From Kitasatospora sp. DSM 101779 (GTDB lineage Bacteria; Actinomycetota; Actinomycetes; Streptomycetales; Streptomycetaceae), in contig NZ_JAHTIK010000001.1 in the NCBI RefSeq assembly GCF_025655475.1, positions 5,001,370-5,065,369 on the forward strand: 64,000 nt of DNA. Direction: 5' to 3'. The position numbers and the translations under genes are program-made. This document shows positions 27,298 through 35,973 of the stretch, one piece after another (position 1 is the stretch's first letter; each line of letters opens with the position of its first letter). The notes beneath the pieces were generated by a model. The model saw nothing but the letters and a program-made list of their open reading frames with translations. It was not told the DNA's origin and made no database searches.

Positions 27298-27576
27298 TCA
27301 GGGGCAGTGCGAGGCCGAAGCGCTCGGCGTCGGCGTGGCGCTGAACAGCGGCGCCGGGCTCTTCGCCGCGGCGGACGGCGCACCGGTCGCGGCCGGTGAG
27401 GCGGCCGGCGAGGTCGCCGTCGGGGTGACCGCCCGCGGCACCTGCACGGGGGTCGGGCAGGCCGTGCGGCTGGCGGGCGCCCCGGCGTCCACCGGCACCG
27501 CCGTCGGCCGGATGCCGCAGCCGGCCGCGGCTCCGGCCAGCAGGACCAGTGCCGCCGCCCTCCGTACCGCGCTCAC
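27298..27576 (-). CDS. afsQ3: AfsQ3-like small lipoprotein
   Basis: Lipoprotein of 92 residues encoded directly downstream of the sensor kinase with a GTGA overlap. The N-terminus VSAVRRAAALVLLAGAAAGC ends in an AAGC lipobox (Cys20). The mature part is Pro/Ala/Ser/Thr-rich with two further Cys residues (TACPTP, SHCP) and no known domain. In S. coelicolor the afsQ1-afsQ2 pair is followed by a small lipoprotein gene, afsQ3, so the name comes from position. A role in tuning the sensor is inferred only. Confidence 0.75.
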   Translation of the reverse strand: MSAVRRAAALVLLAGAAAGCGIRPTAVPVDAGAPASRTACPTPVQVPRAVTPTATSPAASPAATGAPSAAAKSPAPLFSATPTPSASASHCP

Positions 27577-29060
27577 TGTGCGTCCTCCTGGCTGGGCGGG
27601 GTGTGCGGCAGGGTCAGGGTGAAGACCGCGCCGCTCTCCCCGTTGGCGGCCGTGATGGTGCCGCCGTGGATCTGTGCATTGGCCATCGCGATGGACAGCC
27701 CGAGGCCGCTGCCCTCGGAGCGGGCCCGCCCCTTGTCCGCCTTGTAGAAGCGGTCGAAGACGTGCGGCAGCACCTCCTCGGGGATGCCCGGCCCGCTGTC
27801 GCGGACCTCGACGACCACCTGGTCGCCCTCCTGCCGGACGGCCACCCGGACCGGCGAGCCGCCGTGCTTGAGGGCGTTGCCGATCAGGTTCGCGAAGACG
27901 ACGTCCAAGCGGCGCGGGTCGGCCATCAGCCGGATACCGCGCGGCGCGTCCACCTCGACGGCGTCGTACCAGGCCCGGCCGTCGATGCAGGACATGATCA
28001 GGTCGGCTATGTCCACCTCGTCGGCGACCAGCTTGGCGGTGCCGGCGTCGAAGCGGGTCACCTCCATGAGGTTCTCCACCAGGTCGGACAGCCGCCGGGT
28101 CTCGCTGACCACCAGGCGCACCGCGGGCTCGATCATCGGGTCCAGCGAGTCCGCCTCGTCCTCCAGGATGTCGGTGACGGCGGTCATCGCGGTGAGCGGG
28201 GTGCGCAGTTCGTGCGACATGTCGGCCACGAAGCGGCGGCTCTGCGCCTCGCGGGCGCTCAACTCCTCCACCTGGTGCGACAGCGACTCCGCGGTGCGGT
28301 TGAACGTCCGGGCCAGGTCGGCGAGTTCGTCGCCGCCCTCGACCTCCAGCCGGGTGTCCAGCTTGCCCTCGCCGAGCCGCCGGGCGGCCTCGCCGAGCCG
28401 GCGGACCGGCCGCAGCACGGTCGAGGACGCGGCCTGCGCCAGCAGTGCCGAGCCGATCAGCGCCAGCAGCGTGGCGATCGCCAACGACCAGCCCAGCGTG
28501 TTGAGATCGGCCCGCTCGTCCTCCAGCGACTTGAACATGTACGCCGTCGGCCCGGAGGGCACCACCTTCGTCCCGCCGACCAGGAACGGCCGGTTGCCCA
28601 GGTTCACCCGCTGCCAGTACAGGTGGTACGGGTACTGGTTGCCCGCGCCGACCTCCCGCGGGGTGGCCACCGCCCGCTGCAGCGCCTGCGGCACGTCCTG
28701 CAGGGTGAACCGCGACGGGTCGGTCGAGACCGCGCACCCCGGCTGCGCCGGATCGGTCACCACCACGTCGTAGTTGAGCCCGGACGAGGCCACCTGCTGC
28801 GCCAGGTAGGCGAGTTCCGGGCAGGTGGGCTCCAGCGGCAGGTCGGAGACGTTCCGGGTCAGCGAGACCCGGAAGTCGTTCAGCGCGGTGTCCTGGGCAC
28901 GCTTGAGGACGGCGTCGCGGTTCAGCCAGTAGGCGATGCCGGACGCCGACACCGCGGTGATCAGCGCGACCGCGGCGAACACCGCGATCAGGCGGACCCG
29001 GAGCGAGCGCAGCCGCCGCCAGGGACGACGGCGGCGCGGCGGGGTCTGGGGGTCAGTCAA
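27573..29060 (-). CDS. afsQ2: Two-component sensor histidine kinase AfsQ2
   Basis: Membrane kinase of 495 residues. A basic head precedes helix 1 (VRLIAVFAAVALITAVSASG); an extracytoplasmic sensor of about 140 residues containing three Cys residues follows; helix 2 lies near residues 180-200. Then come a HAMP domain, the phospho-acceptor box FVADMSHELRTPL, the N box NLIGNALKHG and ATP lids DSGPGIP and GSGLGLSIA. The start is TTG (29060) with only a weak ribosome site, 53 bases after afsQ1. In S. coelicolor this system controls antibiotic and morphogenesis genes in response to glutamate-rich medium. Confidence 0.93.
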   Translation of the reverse strand: MTDPQTPPRRRRPWRRLRSLRVRLIAVFAAVALITAVSASGIAYWLNRDAVLKRAQDTALNDFRVSLTRNVSDLPLEPTCPELAYLAQQVASSGLNYDVVVTDPAQPGCAVSTDPSRFTLQDVPQALQRAVATPREVGAGNQYPYHLYWQRVNLGNRPFLVGGTKVVPSGPTAYMFKSLEDERADLNTLGWSLAIATLLALIGSALLAQAASSTVLRPVRRLGEAARRLGEGKLDTRLEVEGGDELADLARTFNRTAESLSHQVEELSAREAQSRRFVADMSHELRTPLTAMTAVTDILEDEADSLDPMIEPAVRLVVSETRRLSDLVENLMEVTRFDAGTAKLVADEVDIADLIMSCIDGRAWYDAVEVDAPRGIRLMADPRRLDVVFANLIGNALKHGGSPVRVAVRQEGDQVVVEVRDSGPGIPEEVLPHVFDRFYKADKGRARSEGSGLGLSIAMANAQIHGGTITAANGESGAVFTLTLPHTPPSQEDAQ

Positions 29061-29113
29061 CAGGTCTCACAGACGGGAACGGGAACAGGCGGACGGCCGG
29101 GGCGGCCGGGCGG

Positions 29114-29794
29114 TCACTGCAGCGGCGGGTCGAGCCGGTAGCCGACCCCGCGCACGGTGCGGATCAGCGTCGGCGCGGACGGCACGTCCTCGACCTTGGC
29201 CCGCAGCCGCTGCACGCAGGCGTCCACCAGCCGGGAGTCGCCCAGGTAGTCGTGCTCCCACACCAGCCGCAGCAGCTGCTGCCGGGACAGCGCCTGGCCG
29301 GGCCGGCGGCTCAGCTCCAGCAGCAGCCGCAGCTCGGTCGGGGTGAGCTGCAGGTCCTGTCCGTCCTTGGTGACGGTCATCGCCGAGCGGTCGATGACCA
29401 GGCTGCCGTAGGTGGAGGAGTCCGAGCTCTCCCGCTCGCCGCGGCGCAGCACGGCCCGGATCCGGGCGTCCAGGACGCGCGGCTGCACCGGCTTGACGAC
29501 GTAGTCGTCGGCGCCGGACTCCAGGCCCACCACCACGTCGATGTCGTCGGAGCGCGCGGTGAGCAGGATGATCGGCAGTTGGTCGGTCCGGCGGATGCGG
29601 CGGCACACCTCGAAGCCGTCGATCCCGGGCAGCATGACGTCCAGGACGATGAGGTCCGGACGCTGCTCCTTGAACAGCTTCAGGCCGTCCTCGCCCGAGG
29701 CAGCGGTGGCCACGCGGTGGCCCTGGCGGGTGAGGGCGAGTTCGAGGCCCGTCCGGATGGCGTCGTCGTCCTCGATCAGAAGCAGGAAAGGCAC
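29114..29794 (-). CDS. afsQ1: Response regulator AfsQ1 (OmpR family)
   Basis: DNA-binding regulator of 226 residues. Receiver domain: acidic pocket LIEDDD, phospho-acceptor Asp in LIVLDVMLPGIDGFEV, conserved Lys in DDYVVKPV. The C-terminal winged helix shows LTPTELRLLLELSRRPG, RLVDACVQRLRAKVE and RTVRGVGYRL. The start is GTG at 29794. The first repeat of the AfsQ1 box GTnAC-n6-GTnAC lies 133 bases upstream, between this gene and divergent sigQ, as I recall for S. coelicolor. Confidence 0.95.
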   Translation of the reverse strand: MPFLLLIEDDDAIRTGLELALTRQGHRVATAASGEDGLKLFKEQRPDLIVLDVMLPGIDGFEVCRRIRRTDQLPIILLTARSDDIDVVVGLESGADDYVVKPVQPRVLDARIRAVLRRGERESSDSSTYGSLVIDRSAMTVTKDGQDLQLTPTELRLLLELSRRPGQALSRQQLLRLVWEHDYLGDSRLVDACVQRLRAKVEDVPSAPTLIRTVRGVGYRLDPPLQ

Positions 29795-29893
29795 GGGCTC
29801 ATTCTGGCCCACCCGGGGCCACAGATCACCCACCCGGGTGGTTGCTGAACGGTCGCGGGAACCGGAGGCGCAGGTTCGGGCGTCCGGGCGGGT

Positions 29894-29942
29894 GTGACAG
29901 CAGTGTGCCGGGAGGCCCAGGACGCTGTGACAGCCCTGTGAC
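29894..29942. promoter_or_regulatory. AfsQ1 binding sites in the afsQ1-sigQ intergenic region
   Basis: GTGAC-AGCCCT-GTGAC at 29927-29942 fits the reported AfsQ1 box GTnAC-n6-GTnAC exactly. A second imperfect copy, GTGAC-n6-GTGCC, lies at 29894-29909, 33 bp away (three helical turns), on the same face. They sit between afsQ1 and sigQ and can serve both. Confidence 0.8.
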
Positions 29943-30063
29943 AGTCGGCGGACACCGCCATGACGACGGGCGGGCAGGATTTTCCATGTCGCCGGGAACG
30001 ACCGGGTGAGAACCGGAGGGAACGGCGACGGGGAACCGCACGTACCGACCATGGGGGCGCACG

Positions 30064-31008
30064 ATGAACGCAACGCTTCTGAACCGCAACGCGGCCGTCC
30101 GCGCAGCGCGTTCGACCGCGAACCCGCGGACCAGGTACGAGGTGCGGACCGACGAGGCTTCCGGTGCCGTGGTCGTACGGGGGTGCGCACACCGCACCGG
30201 AGCCCACCGCCCCAGTGGCGGCGGGCACGTGGGGGAGCTGTACGGGATCGGCCACAGGGGGAGTGCGGCCGACAGCAGCTCGACCATGACGCTCCGGGGG
30301 ATCCTCCCGGTGGGTCAGGGTCGGGCCATCCCGACGGGGGAAGGCCTGCGCGGCGCCGGCTCGGGGGAGCCGGACGCCCGCCAGGCCGCAGGCACCACGC
30401 TGCTGCGGCTCACCCCCGCGGCAGCCGGTGCCGAGGACGGTCGACAGGGAGGCGCGCAGGGGGAGTGCTCGGCCGAGGCGGCGGACCGCATCGCTGAGTT
30501 CACCGCATACGTGCGCGAGCGCCGCGCCTCCCTGTACGCCACCGCGTACCACCTCACCGGTGACCGCTACGAGGCCGAGGACCTGCTGCAGAGCGCGCTC
30601 TTCAGCACCTACCGCGCCTGGGACCGGATCACCGACAAGGCCGCGGTCGGGGGCTACCTCCGCCGCACCATGACCAACCTGCACATCTCCGCCTGGCGGC
30701 GCCGCAAGGTCAACGAGTACCCGACCGAGGAGCTGCCGGAGACGGCCGGCGACACCGACGCGATGGGCGGCACCGAGCTGCGCGCCGTGCTCTGGCAGGC
30801 GCTGGCCAAGCTGCCGGAGAACCAGCGGACCATGCTGGTGCTCCGCTACTACGAGGGCCGCACCGACCCGGAGATCGCCGACATCCTCGGCATCAGCGTC
30901 GGCACCGTCAAGAGCAGCATCTGGCGCGCGCTGCGCCGGCTGCGCGACGACGAGCAGCTCAACCGGACGGGCGACACCGTGCACGCCTTCGGCGAGCTGG
31001 TCGCCTGA
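30064..31008 (+). CDS. sigQ: ECF-type RNA polymerase sigma factor SigQ
   Basis: Extracytoplasmic-function sigma factor of 314 residues, longer than usual because of a roughly 140-residue N-terminal region of low complexity. Region 2 starts near residue 155 (LYATAYHLTGDRYEAEDLLQ) and continues GGYLRRTMTNLHISAWRRRK. Region 4 is LPENQRTMLVLRYYEGRTDP, then EIADILGISVGTVKSSIWRA. In S. coelicolor sigQ diverges from afsQ1 and is its direct target, and the same layout with AfsQ1 boxes is seen here. The head may bind a partner or be poorly constrained; an internal start near residue 140 cannot be excluded. Confidence 0.9.
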   Translation: MNATLLNRNAAVRAARSTANPRTRYEVRTDEASGAVVVRGCAHRTGAHRPSGGGHVGELYGIGHRGSAADSSSTMTLRGILPVGQGRAIPTGEGLRGAGSGEPDARQAAGTTLLRLTPAAAGAEDGRQGGAQGECSAEAADRIAEFTAYVRERRASLYATAYHLTGDRYEAEDLLQSALFSTYRAWDRITDKAAVGGYLRRTMTNLHISAWRRRKVNEYPTEELPETAGDTDAMGGTELRAVLWQALAKLPENQRTMLVLRYYEGRTDPEIADILGISVGTVKSSIWRALRRLRDDEQLNRTGDTVHAFGELVA

Positions 31009-31119
31009 CCGCACGCAACAGGACTCCCGTCGGGGGACGGGTGAAGGGGACGCGGACGCGCGGACGGCCTACTCGGGGGAGTGGCCGCCGACGGGGGAAG
31101 CCCGCAGCCCCGCAACAGC

Positions 31120-31154
31120 AGGAGCCCGGTGCCGGGGAGAGGCACCGGGCTCCT
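31120..31154. terminator. Terminator between sigQ and pucR-type gene
   Basis: Perfect 14-bp stem (31120-31133 with 31141-31154) and 7-base loop, between converging genes. Confidence 0.85.
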
Positions 31155-31185
31155 GTGCGTCGTCGTGCGTGCGGCCCCGGCCCGC

Positions 31186-32382
31186 TCAGAGCGCCAGCCG
31201 CAGCTGGAGCCAGGCCGACAGCCGGTCGTCCGGGTGCTCCAGGTCCAGGCCGAACAGCTGCCCGGCCCGCCGCAGCCGGTACTTCAGCGTGTTCGGGTGC
31301 ACGCCGACCCGCTCCGCCGCGACCGCCACCGACCCCACGGCGTCCAGCCACGCCGCCACCGACCGGGCGTACTCCGTGCGGTGCTCCCGGTCGTGCGCGA
31401 GCATCGCGTCCACCGCGGGGTGCCGCAGCTCCGGGCGCCGGGCCAGCTCGTCGGCGACCCGGGCCAGCAGCACCCGGGCGTGGACGTCGGCCAGGCCGGC
31501 GACCGCGGCGCACCCGGGATCCGCCGAGGTCACCCGCAGCACGTCGTCCACCTCGGCCCGGAGCGCCGGCACCGCCTCCAGGTCCTCCGCCGGCCGGCTC
31601 ACGGCGGCCCGCACCACCCCGCCGCCGCTCGGCCCGAGTGCCGCCACCGCCTGCTCCGCCAGCCGGCGCGCGGCGCTCGGCCCGACCTCGGCGAGCAGGA
31701 CATAGACCGTCCGGCCGACGGCGGCCACCGCCGCCTCCCCGTGCACGGCCGACCAGTGCCGCGCCGCCGCGGCGGCGAGCCGCACCACCGAGGGCGGCTC
31801 CTCGTCCGGCCGCCGCAGCGGGGTCAGCCCGACCAGGACCAGCCGCGGCCGTTCCGGCAGACCCAGCGCGTACCGCAGATCCGCGGTACGCCCGCGGCCG
31901 TGCAGTGCGTCGCGCAGCCCGTCCTCCCGTGCCCGCAGTTCCAGTTCCTGTGCGCTGCGGCGGCGCAGGATGTGCAGCGCGGCCAGCCGGGCGCCGTCGA
32001 GCAGCGCCCGCTCGCCGGCCGGGTCCAGGCCGTCCGGGCCCTCGATCGCCCAGATGGTGCCCAGCGGCAGGTCGCCCGCCCGGATCGCCACCGCCGCCCG
32101 GGGCAGCTCGTCCTCGGCGAGCGTCGGCAGCCGCGTCACGCCGGGCGCGGCCAGCACCGCCCGGTACTGGGCCTGCTGCTCGGCCTGGTCCGGCACCCGC
32201 CGCTCCAGGATGCCGCGCCGTCGCAGCTCGTCGATCCGCTGGTCGGGCAGCGCGGAGTAGGCGAGGACCCGCCGGTCCAGATCCTCGACCGCCACCGATC
32301 CGCCGGTCACCGAGGCGATGGCGTTGGCCAGCGCGAACAGCTCCTCGCTGGTGCCCTCCATTGGCGATTCCGCATGCTCCAT
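31186..32382 (-). CDS. PucR-family transcriptional regulator (CdaR/PucR HTH)
   Basis: Regulator of 398 residues with the PucR architecture: an N-terminal sensory region (GAF/PAS-like, about residues 10-130), a central GGDEF-like degenerate domain, and a C-terminal PucR helix-turn-helix ending DAVGSVAVAAERVGVHPNTLKYRLRRAGQLFG (cited in part), LDLEHPDDRLSAWLQLRLAL. Relatives activate purine, sugar-acid or amino-acid catabolism genes. It diverges from the decarboxylase-permease pair at 32473-35212, its likely targets. The ATG at 32382 is chosen; an internal Met (MEGTSEE) is seven residues in. Confidence 0.85.
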   Translation of the reverse strand: MEHAESPMEGTSEELFALANAIASVTGGSVAVEDLDRRVLAYSALPDQRIDELRRRGILERRVPDQAEQQAQYRAVLAAPGVTRLPTLAEDELPRAAVAIRAGDLPLGTIWAIEGPDGLDPAGERALLDGARLAALHILRRRSAQELELRAREDGLRDALHGRGRTADLRYALGLPERPRLVLVGLTPLRRPDEEPPSVVRLAAAAARHWSAVHGEAAVAAVGRTVYVLLAEVGPSAARRLAEQAVAALGPSGGGVVRAAVSRPAEDLEAVPALRAEVDDVLRVTSADPGCAAVAGLADVHARVLLARVADELARRPELRHPAVDAMLAHDREHRTEYARSVAAWLDAVGSVAVAAERVGVHPNTLKYRLRRAGQLFGLDLEHPDDRLSAWLQLRLAL

Positions 32383-32406
32383 GCCACGACCCTAGGCGAT
32401 TTCGCC
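32363..32406. promoter_or_regulatory. GGCGATTnCGC(C) repeats in pucR/decarboxylase control region
   Basis: GGCGATTTCGCC (32395-32406, palindromic 5-bp arms) lies between the divergent genes. A related GGCGATTCCGC (about 32363-32373) lies 32 bp away, three helical turns, just inside the pucR coding region. They are candidate sites for the PucR-type regulator. Confidence 0.45.
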
Positions 32407-32472
32407 AACGACGTCCGGCCGGACCGCCGCCACGATGGCTGTGCACCGCAGCCCACCCCCGGAAGGGGCACC

Positions 32473-33735
32473 ATGCAGGACCAGCTGATCGGCCTTTTCC
32501 CGCCCGGCACCGAACTCGACGAGGACGGTGCCCTGGTGATCGCCGGCTGCCGGGTGGCCGAACTCGCGGAGACGTACGGCACCCCGGCGCTGATCGTGGA
32601 CGAGGGCGCCCTGCGCGCCCGGGCCCGCGCGTACGCCGACGGCCTCGCCGCCCGCTGGCCGAACTCCCGGGTCACCTTCGCCTCCAAGGCCTTCCCGTGC
32701 ACCGCCGTCTACCGGGCCCTCACCGAGGAGGGCCTCGGCATCGACGTGGCGAGCGGCGGCGAACTGACCCTCGCCGTGGCCGGCGGCGCCGACCCGGCCG
32801 GTCTGGTCGTGCACGGCAACGCCAAGACCTCGGAGGAACTGCGGATGGCCGTCGACGCCGGTGCCGGGCTGATCGTGGTCGACAACTTCGACGACATCGA
32901 CCGTCTGGAGCTGATCCTCGCCGGACGGCCCGGCCGCGAGCAGGGCGTCCTCGTCCGGGTCACCCCCGACATCCGCCCGGACACCCACGCGGCCGTCTCC
33001 ACCGGTCAGGCCGGCTCCAAGTTCGGGCTGCTGCTGCCCGAGGCCCGCGAGGCGATCGCCCGGCTGCGCGGCAGCGACCGGCTGCGCCTGGACGGCGTCC
33101 ACGTGCACGTCGGCTCGCAGATCATGGACACCAAGCCGTTCGAGCAGGCCGTCGAGGCGGTCGCCGGACTCGGCACGTTCGACGTCTACGACCTCGGCGG
33201 CGGCCTCGGCGCCCGCTACACCTACGACGACACGCCGCCGAGCGTGGACGAGTACCTGGACGCCCTCGTCGACAGCGCCCGCGGCACCCTGCCCGCCGCC
33301 GCCCGCATCCTGATCGAGCCCGGCCGCTCGATGACCGCCGAGGCCGGCGTCTCGCTCTACCGGGCGGTCACCGTCAAGCACGGCCACCCGACCTTCGTCG
33401 CGGTCGACGGCGGCATGGGCGACAACCTCGAAGTCTCGCTCTACCAGCAGCGGTTCGAGGCCACCGTGGCGACCCGGGTGGGCGGCGGCGGGCCCGTCCG
33501 GCTGGTCGGCCGGCACTGCGAGTCCGGCGACGTGCTCAGCGAGGGCGTCCCGCTGCGCGACCCCCGCCCCGGCGACCTGATCGCCGTCCCCGCCACCGGC
33601 GCGTACACCTACGCGCTCGGCAACAACTACAACGGCGCCCGCCGGCCCCCGGTCGTCTTCTGCCGCGACGGCCGCCACCGGGCCGTGGTGCGCCGGGAGA
33701 CGTACGGCGACCTGCTCCGCCGCGACCTGCACTGA
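32473..33735 (+). CDS. LysA-like PLP-dependent decarboxylase (alanine racemase fold, type III)
   Basis: Pyridoxal-phosphate enzyme of 420 residues related to meso-diaminopimelate decarboxylase. Visible motifs: PLP-Lys in FASKAFPCTAV, HVHVGSQIMD, EPGRSMTAEAGV (phosphate and substrate Arg) and GRHCESGDVL with the catalytic Cys. It is probably not the housekeeping lysA, since it sits with an amino-acid permease and a PucR regulator instead of hom/thr genes. Decarboxylation of an imported amino acid is the simple inference, though a second DAP decarboxylase is possible. ATG follows GGAAGGGG. Confidence 0.83.
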   Translation: MQDQLIGLFPPGTELDEDGALVIAGCRVAELAETYGTPALIVDEGALRARARAYADGLAARWPNSRVTFASKAFPCTAVYRALTEEGLGIDVASGGELTLAVAGGADPAGLVVHGNAKTSEELRMAVDAGAGLIVVDNFDDIDRLELILAGRPGREQGVLVRVTPDIRPDTHAAVSTGQAGSKFGLLLPEAREAIARLRGSDRLRLDGVHVHVGSQIMDTKPFEQAVEAVAGLGTFDVYDLGGGLGARYTYDDTPPSVDEYLDALVDSARGTLPAAARILIEPGRSMTAEAGVSLYRAVTVKHGHPTFVAVDGGMGDNLEVSLYQQRFEATVATRVGGGGPVRLVGRHCESGDVLSEGVPLRDPRPGDLIAVPATGAYTYALGNNYNGARRPPVVFCRDGRHRAVVRRETYGDLLRRDLH

Positions 33736-33769
33736 CCCGGAACCCCACCCCCTGCACGAGAGGTCCACC

Positions 33770-35212
33770 ATGGCATCGGACGTGACGCTCCGCCGGCAAC
33801 TCCTCAGACGCAAGCCGGTCGGTGCCCTCCAGGGCGGCGGCGAACTGCGCCGCACCGTCGGCCTGTTCCAGCTCACCATGATCGGCATCGGGGCCACCAT
33901 CGGCACCGGGATCTTCTTCACCCTGGACTCGGCGGTGCCGGAGGCCGGCCCGGCCGTCGTGCTCTCCTTCGTGATCGGCGCCGTCACCGCCGCCCTCACC
34001 GCCCTGTGCTACGCCGAACTCGCCTCCGCCGTGCCGGTCTCCGGCTCCTCGTACTCCTACGCCTACGCCACCCTGGGCGAGTTCGCCGCCTACGCGGTCG
34101 GCTGGTGCCTGCTGCTGGAGTACGCCGTCTCCGGCGCGGCGATCGCGGTGAGCTGGGGCCAGTACCTCAACGACCTCACCGAGCGGCTGTTCGGCTTCCA
34201 GCTGCCGCAGGCGATCGCGGCCCCGCCCGGAGCCGGCGGCTGGGTCAACCTGCCCGGCGCCGTCCTGGTGCTGCTCTGCTGCCTGCTGCTGGTCCGCGGG
34301 GCGAAGCAGTCCGCGCTGGTCAACACCGTGATGGTGCTGGTCAAGCTGGCCGTGCTGGCGCTCTTCGTGGTGGTCGGCGCGACCGGGTTCCACGCCGCCA
34401 ACCTGCACCCGTTCGCGCCGATGGGCGCGGCCGGGATCGGCGCGGCCGCCTCCACGGTGTTCTTCTCCTTCATCGGCCTGGACGCCGTCTCCACCGCCGG
34501 CGAGGAGGTGAAGAACCCCCGCCGCACGCTGCCGCTGGCGATCATCGGCGCGCTGCTGGTGGTCACCGCCGTGTACGTGCTGGTCGCCCTGGTCGGTGTC
34601 GGCGCCCAGCCGTGGACGGCCTTCGGCGGGCAGGAGGCCGGCCTGTCGGCGATCCTCACCCGCGTGACCGGGGCGGGCTGGCCCGGGCTGCTGCTCTCGG
34701 CGGGCGCCGTGCTCTCCATCGTCAGCGTCGTCCTCGTGGTCCTCTACGGGCAGACCCGGATCCTGTACACGATGAGCCGGGACGGCATGCTGCCGGAGCT
34801 GTTCCGGCGGGTCGGCCCGCGCAGCGGCACCCCGGTCGCCGGCACCGTCGTCGTCGGCGCACTGGTCGCGGTGCTCGCCGCCGTCGTCCCGCTGGACGTC
34901 CTCGCCGACCTGACCAGTCTGGGCACCCTGGTCGCCTTCGCCGTGGTCTCCCTGGGGGTGCTGATCCTCCGGCGCACCGCCCCCGACCTGGAGCGCGGCT
35001 TCCGGGTGCCCGGACACCCGGTGGTGCCCCTGCTGTCCGTCGCCTTCTGCGGCTACCTGCTGTACGGGCTGCCGCTGGACACCTGGCTGATGTTCGCCGT
35101 GTGGCTGGCTCTGGCGGTTGCCGTCTACCTCGGCTACAGCCGGCACCACTCCGCGCTGCAGCACACCGGCCGGGCCGAGGCCGGGCCGGTGCTCACCGGT
35201 ACGGCGCCCTGA
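33770..35212 (+). CDS. APC-family amino acid permease (cationic amino acid transporter type)
   Basis: Twelve-helix APC transporter of 480 residues. The conserved first helix reads LTMIGIGATIGTGIFFTLDSAV, with the GxG substrate loop (cited within 20 residues as IGIGATIGTGIF). Also present are SFIGLDAVSTAGEEVKNPRR and LYGQTRILYTMSRDGMLPEL, both hallmarks of CAT/YfnA transporters. It lies 34 bases after the decarboxylase and is preceded by GAGAGG, so the two form an operon for uptake and conversion of an amino acid, probably basic or neutral. Confidence 0.88.
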   Translation: MASDVTLRRQLLRRKPVGALQGGGELRRTVGLFQLTMIGIGATIGTGIFFTLDSAVPEAGPAVVLSFVIGAVTAALTALCYAELASAVPVSGSSYSYAYATLGEFAAYAVGWCLLLEYAVSGAAIAVSWGQYLNDLTERLFGFQLPQAIAAPPGAGGWVNLPGAVLVLLCCLLLVRGAKQSALVNTVMVLVKLAVLALFVVVGATGFHAANLHPFAPMGAAGIGAAASTVFFSFIGLDAVSTAGEEVKNPRRTLPLAIIGALLVVTAVYVLVALVGVGAQPWTAFGGQEAGLSAILTRVTGAGWPGLLLSAGAVLSIVSVVLVVLYGQTRILYTMSRDGMLPELFRRVGPRSGTPVAGTVVVGALVAVLAAVVPLDVLADLTSLGTLVAFAVVSLGVLILRRTAPDLERGFRVPGHPVVPLLSVAFCGYLLYGLPLDTWLMFAVWLALAVAVYLGYSRHHSALQHTGRAEAGPVLTGTAP

Positions 35213-35237
35213 CCGCCACGGCTCCCCGGGCGCCCGG

Positions 35238-35882
35238 TCAGGCCGCGACGCGGACCGGCCGGGCGTCCGCCACCGCGCGGACCCGCCGCTCGGCCTCCGG
35301 GCCGGCGCAGGCGTACGCGCCGAGGGCGGTCTGGCGGGACACGATGCCGCGCTCGGCGCGCATCAGCCGCCAGCCGCGCCGCAGCAGGTAGGGCACCGAC
35401 TTGCGGCCCTCGCGGACGTCCCTGCGGAAGCGCCGCCACGCCGTGGTGGACGGGCGGTTGCGCAGGCACAGCGCGTCGCCGAGCAGCCCCTCGGCCTCGC
35501 AGCGGCCGACCAGCTCGGCGGCGAAGATGCCCTCCGCGACGAACGCGCCCGCGCCGTCCAGGGCGAACGGGCGCACCCCCACCCGGCCGTTGTCCGGGAT
35601 CGAGTACACCGGGACGTCCGCGCGGCCGTCCTCGACCAGCGCCCGGATCACCGCCATCGCCTGCTCGGCGTGCCAGGAGGCGGGCGAGTCCCAGTCCGTG
35701 CCGCCGTCGTCCGGCAGCTGCGGCAGCGTCGGGTCGTCGCCGTCCTTGTAGAAGTCGTCGAGCTGGAGCACCGGGAGGCCGGTGCGCTCGGCGAGGGAGG
35801 ACTTCCCCGATCCGGAGGGTCCCGACAGCAGGATGACGCGGGCGCGCTGGGTCGGCGCCGGGTTCAGCGGGGTGTCACTCAC
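35238..35882 (-). CDS. udk: Uridine kinase-like P-loop kinase
   Basis: Cytoplasmic kinase of 214 residues that by family phosphorylates uridine and cytidine to the monophosphates. It has Walker A LLSGPSGSGKSSLAERTG, LDDFYKDGDD (substrate Asp region), WDSPASWHAEQA and EGIFAAELV. The C-terminal half is the actinomycete-specific version and differs from E. coli Udk, so the exact substrate is an inference. GTG at 35882 lies 8 bases after a CAGACT box, again suggesting a short or absent leader. No nucleoside-regulon palindrome is seen upstream, consistent with salvage and not catabolism. Confidence 0.78.
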   Translation of the reverse strand: MSDTPLNPAPTQRARVILLSGPSGSGKSSLAERTGLPVLQLDDFYKDGDDPTLPQLPDDGGTDWDSPASWHAEQAMAVIRALVEDGRADVPVYSIPDNGRVGVRPFALDGAGAFVAEGIFAAELVGRCEAEGLLGDALCLRNRPSTTAWRRFRRDVREGRKSVPYLLRRGWRLMRAERGIVSRQTALGAYACAGPEAERRVRAVADARPVRVAA

Positions 35883-35973
35883 GGGACACCAGTCTGACGC
35901 ATCACCGGTGCCCGCCGATACCGCCGGGACGCCCCCGGGCCAATCTCACACGGACCTCCCGGCGGTGCCCCGG

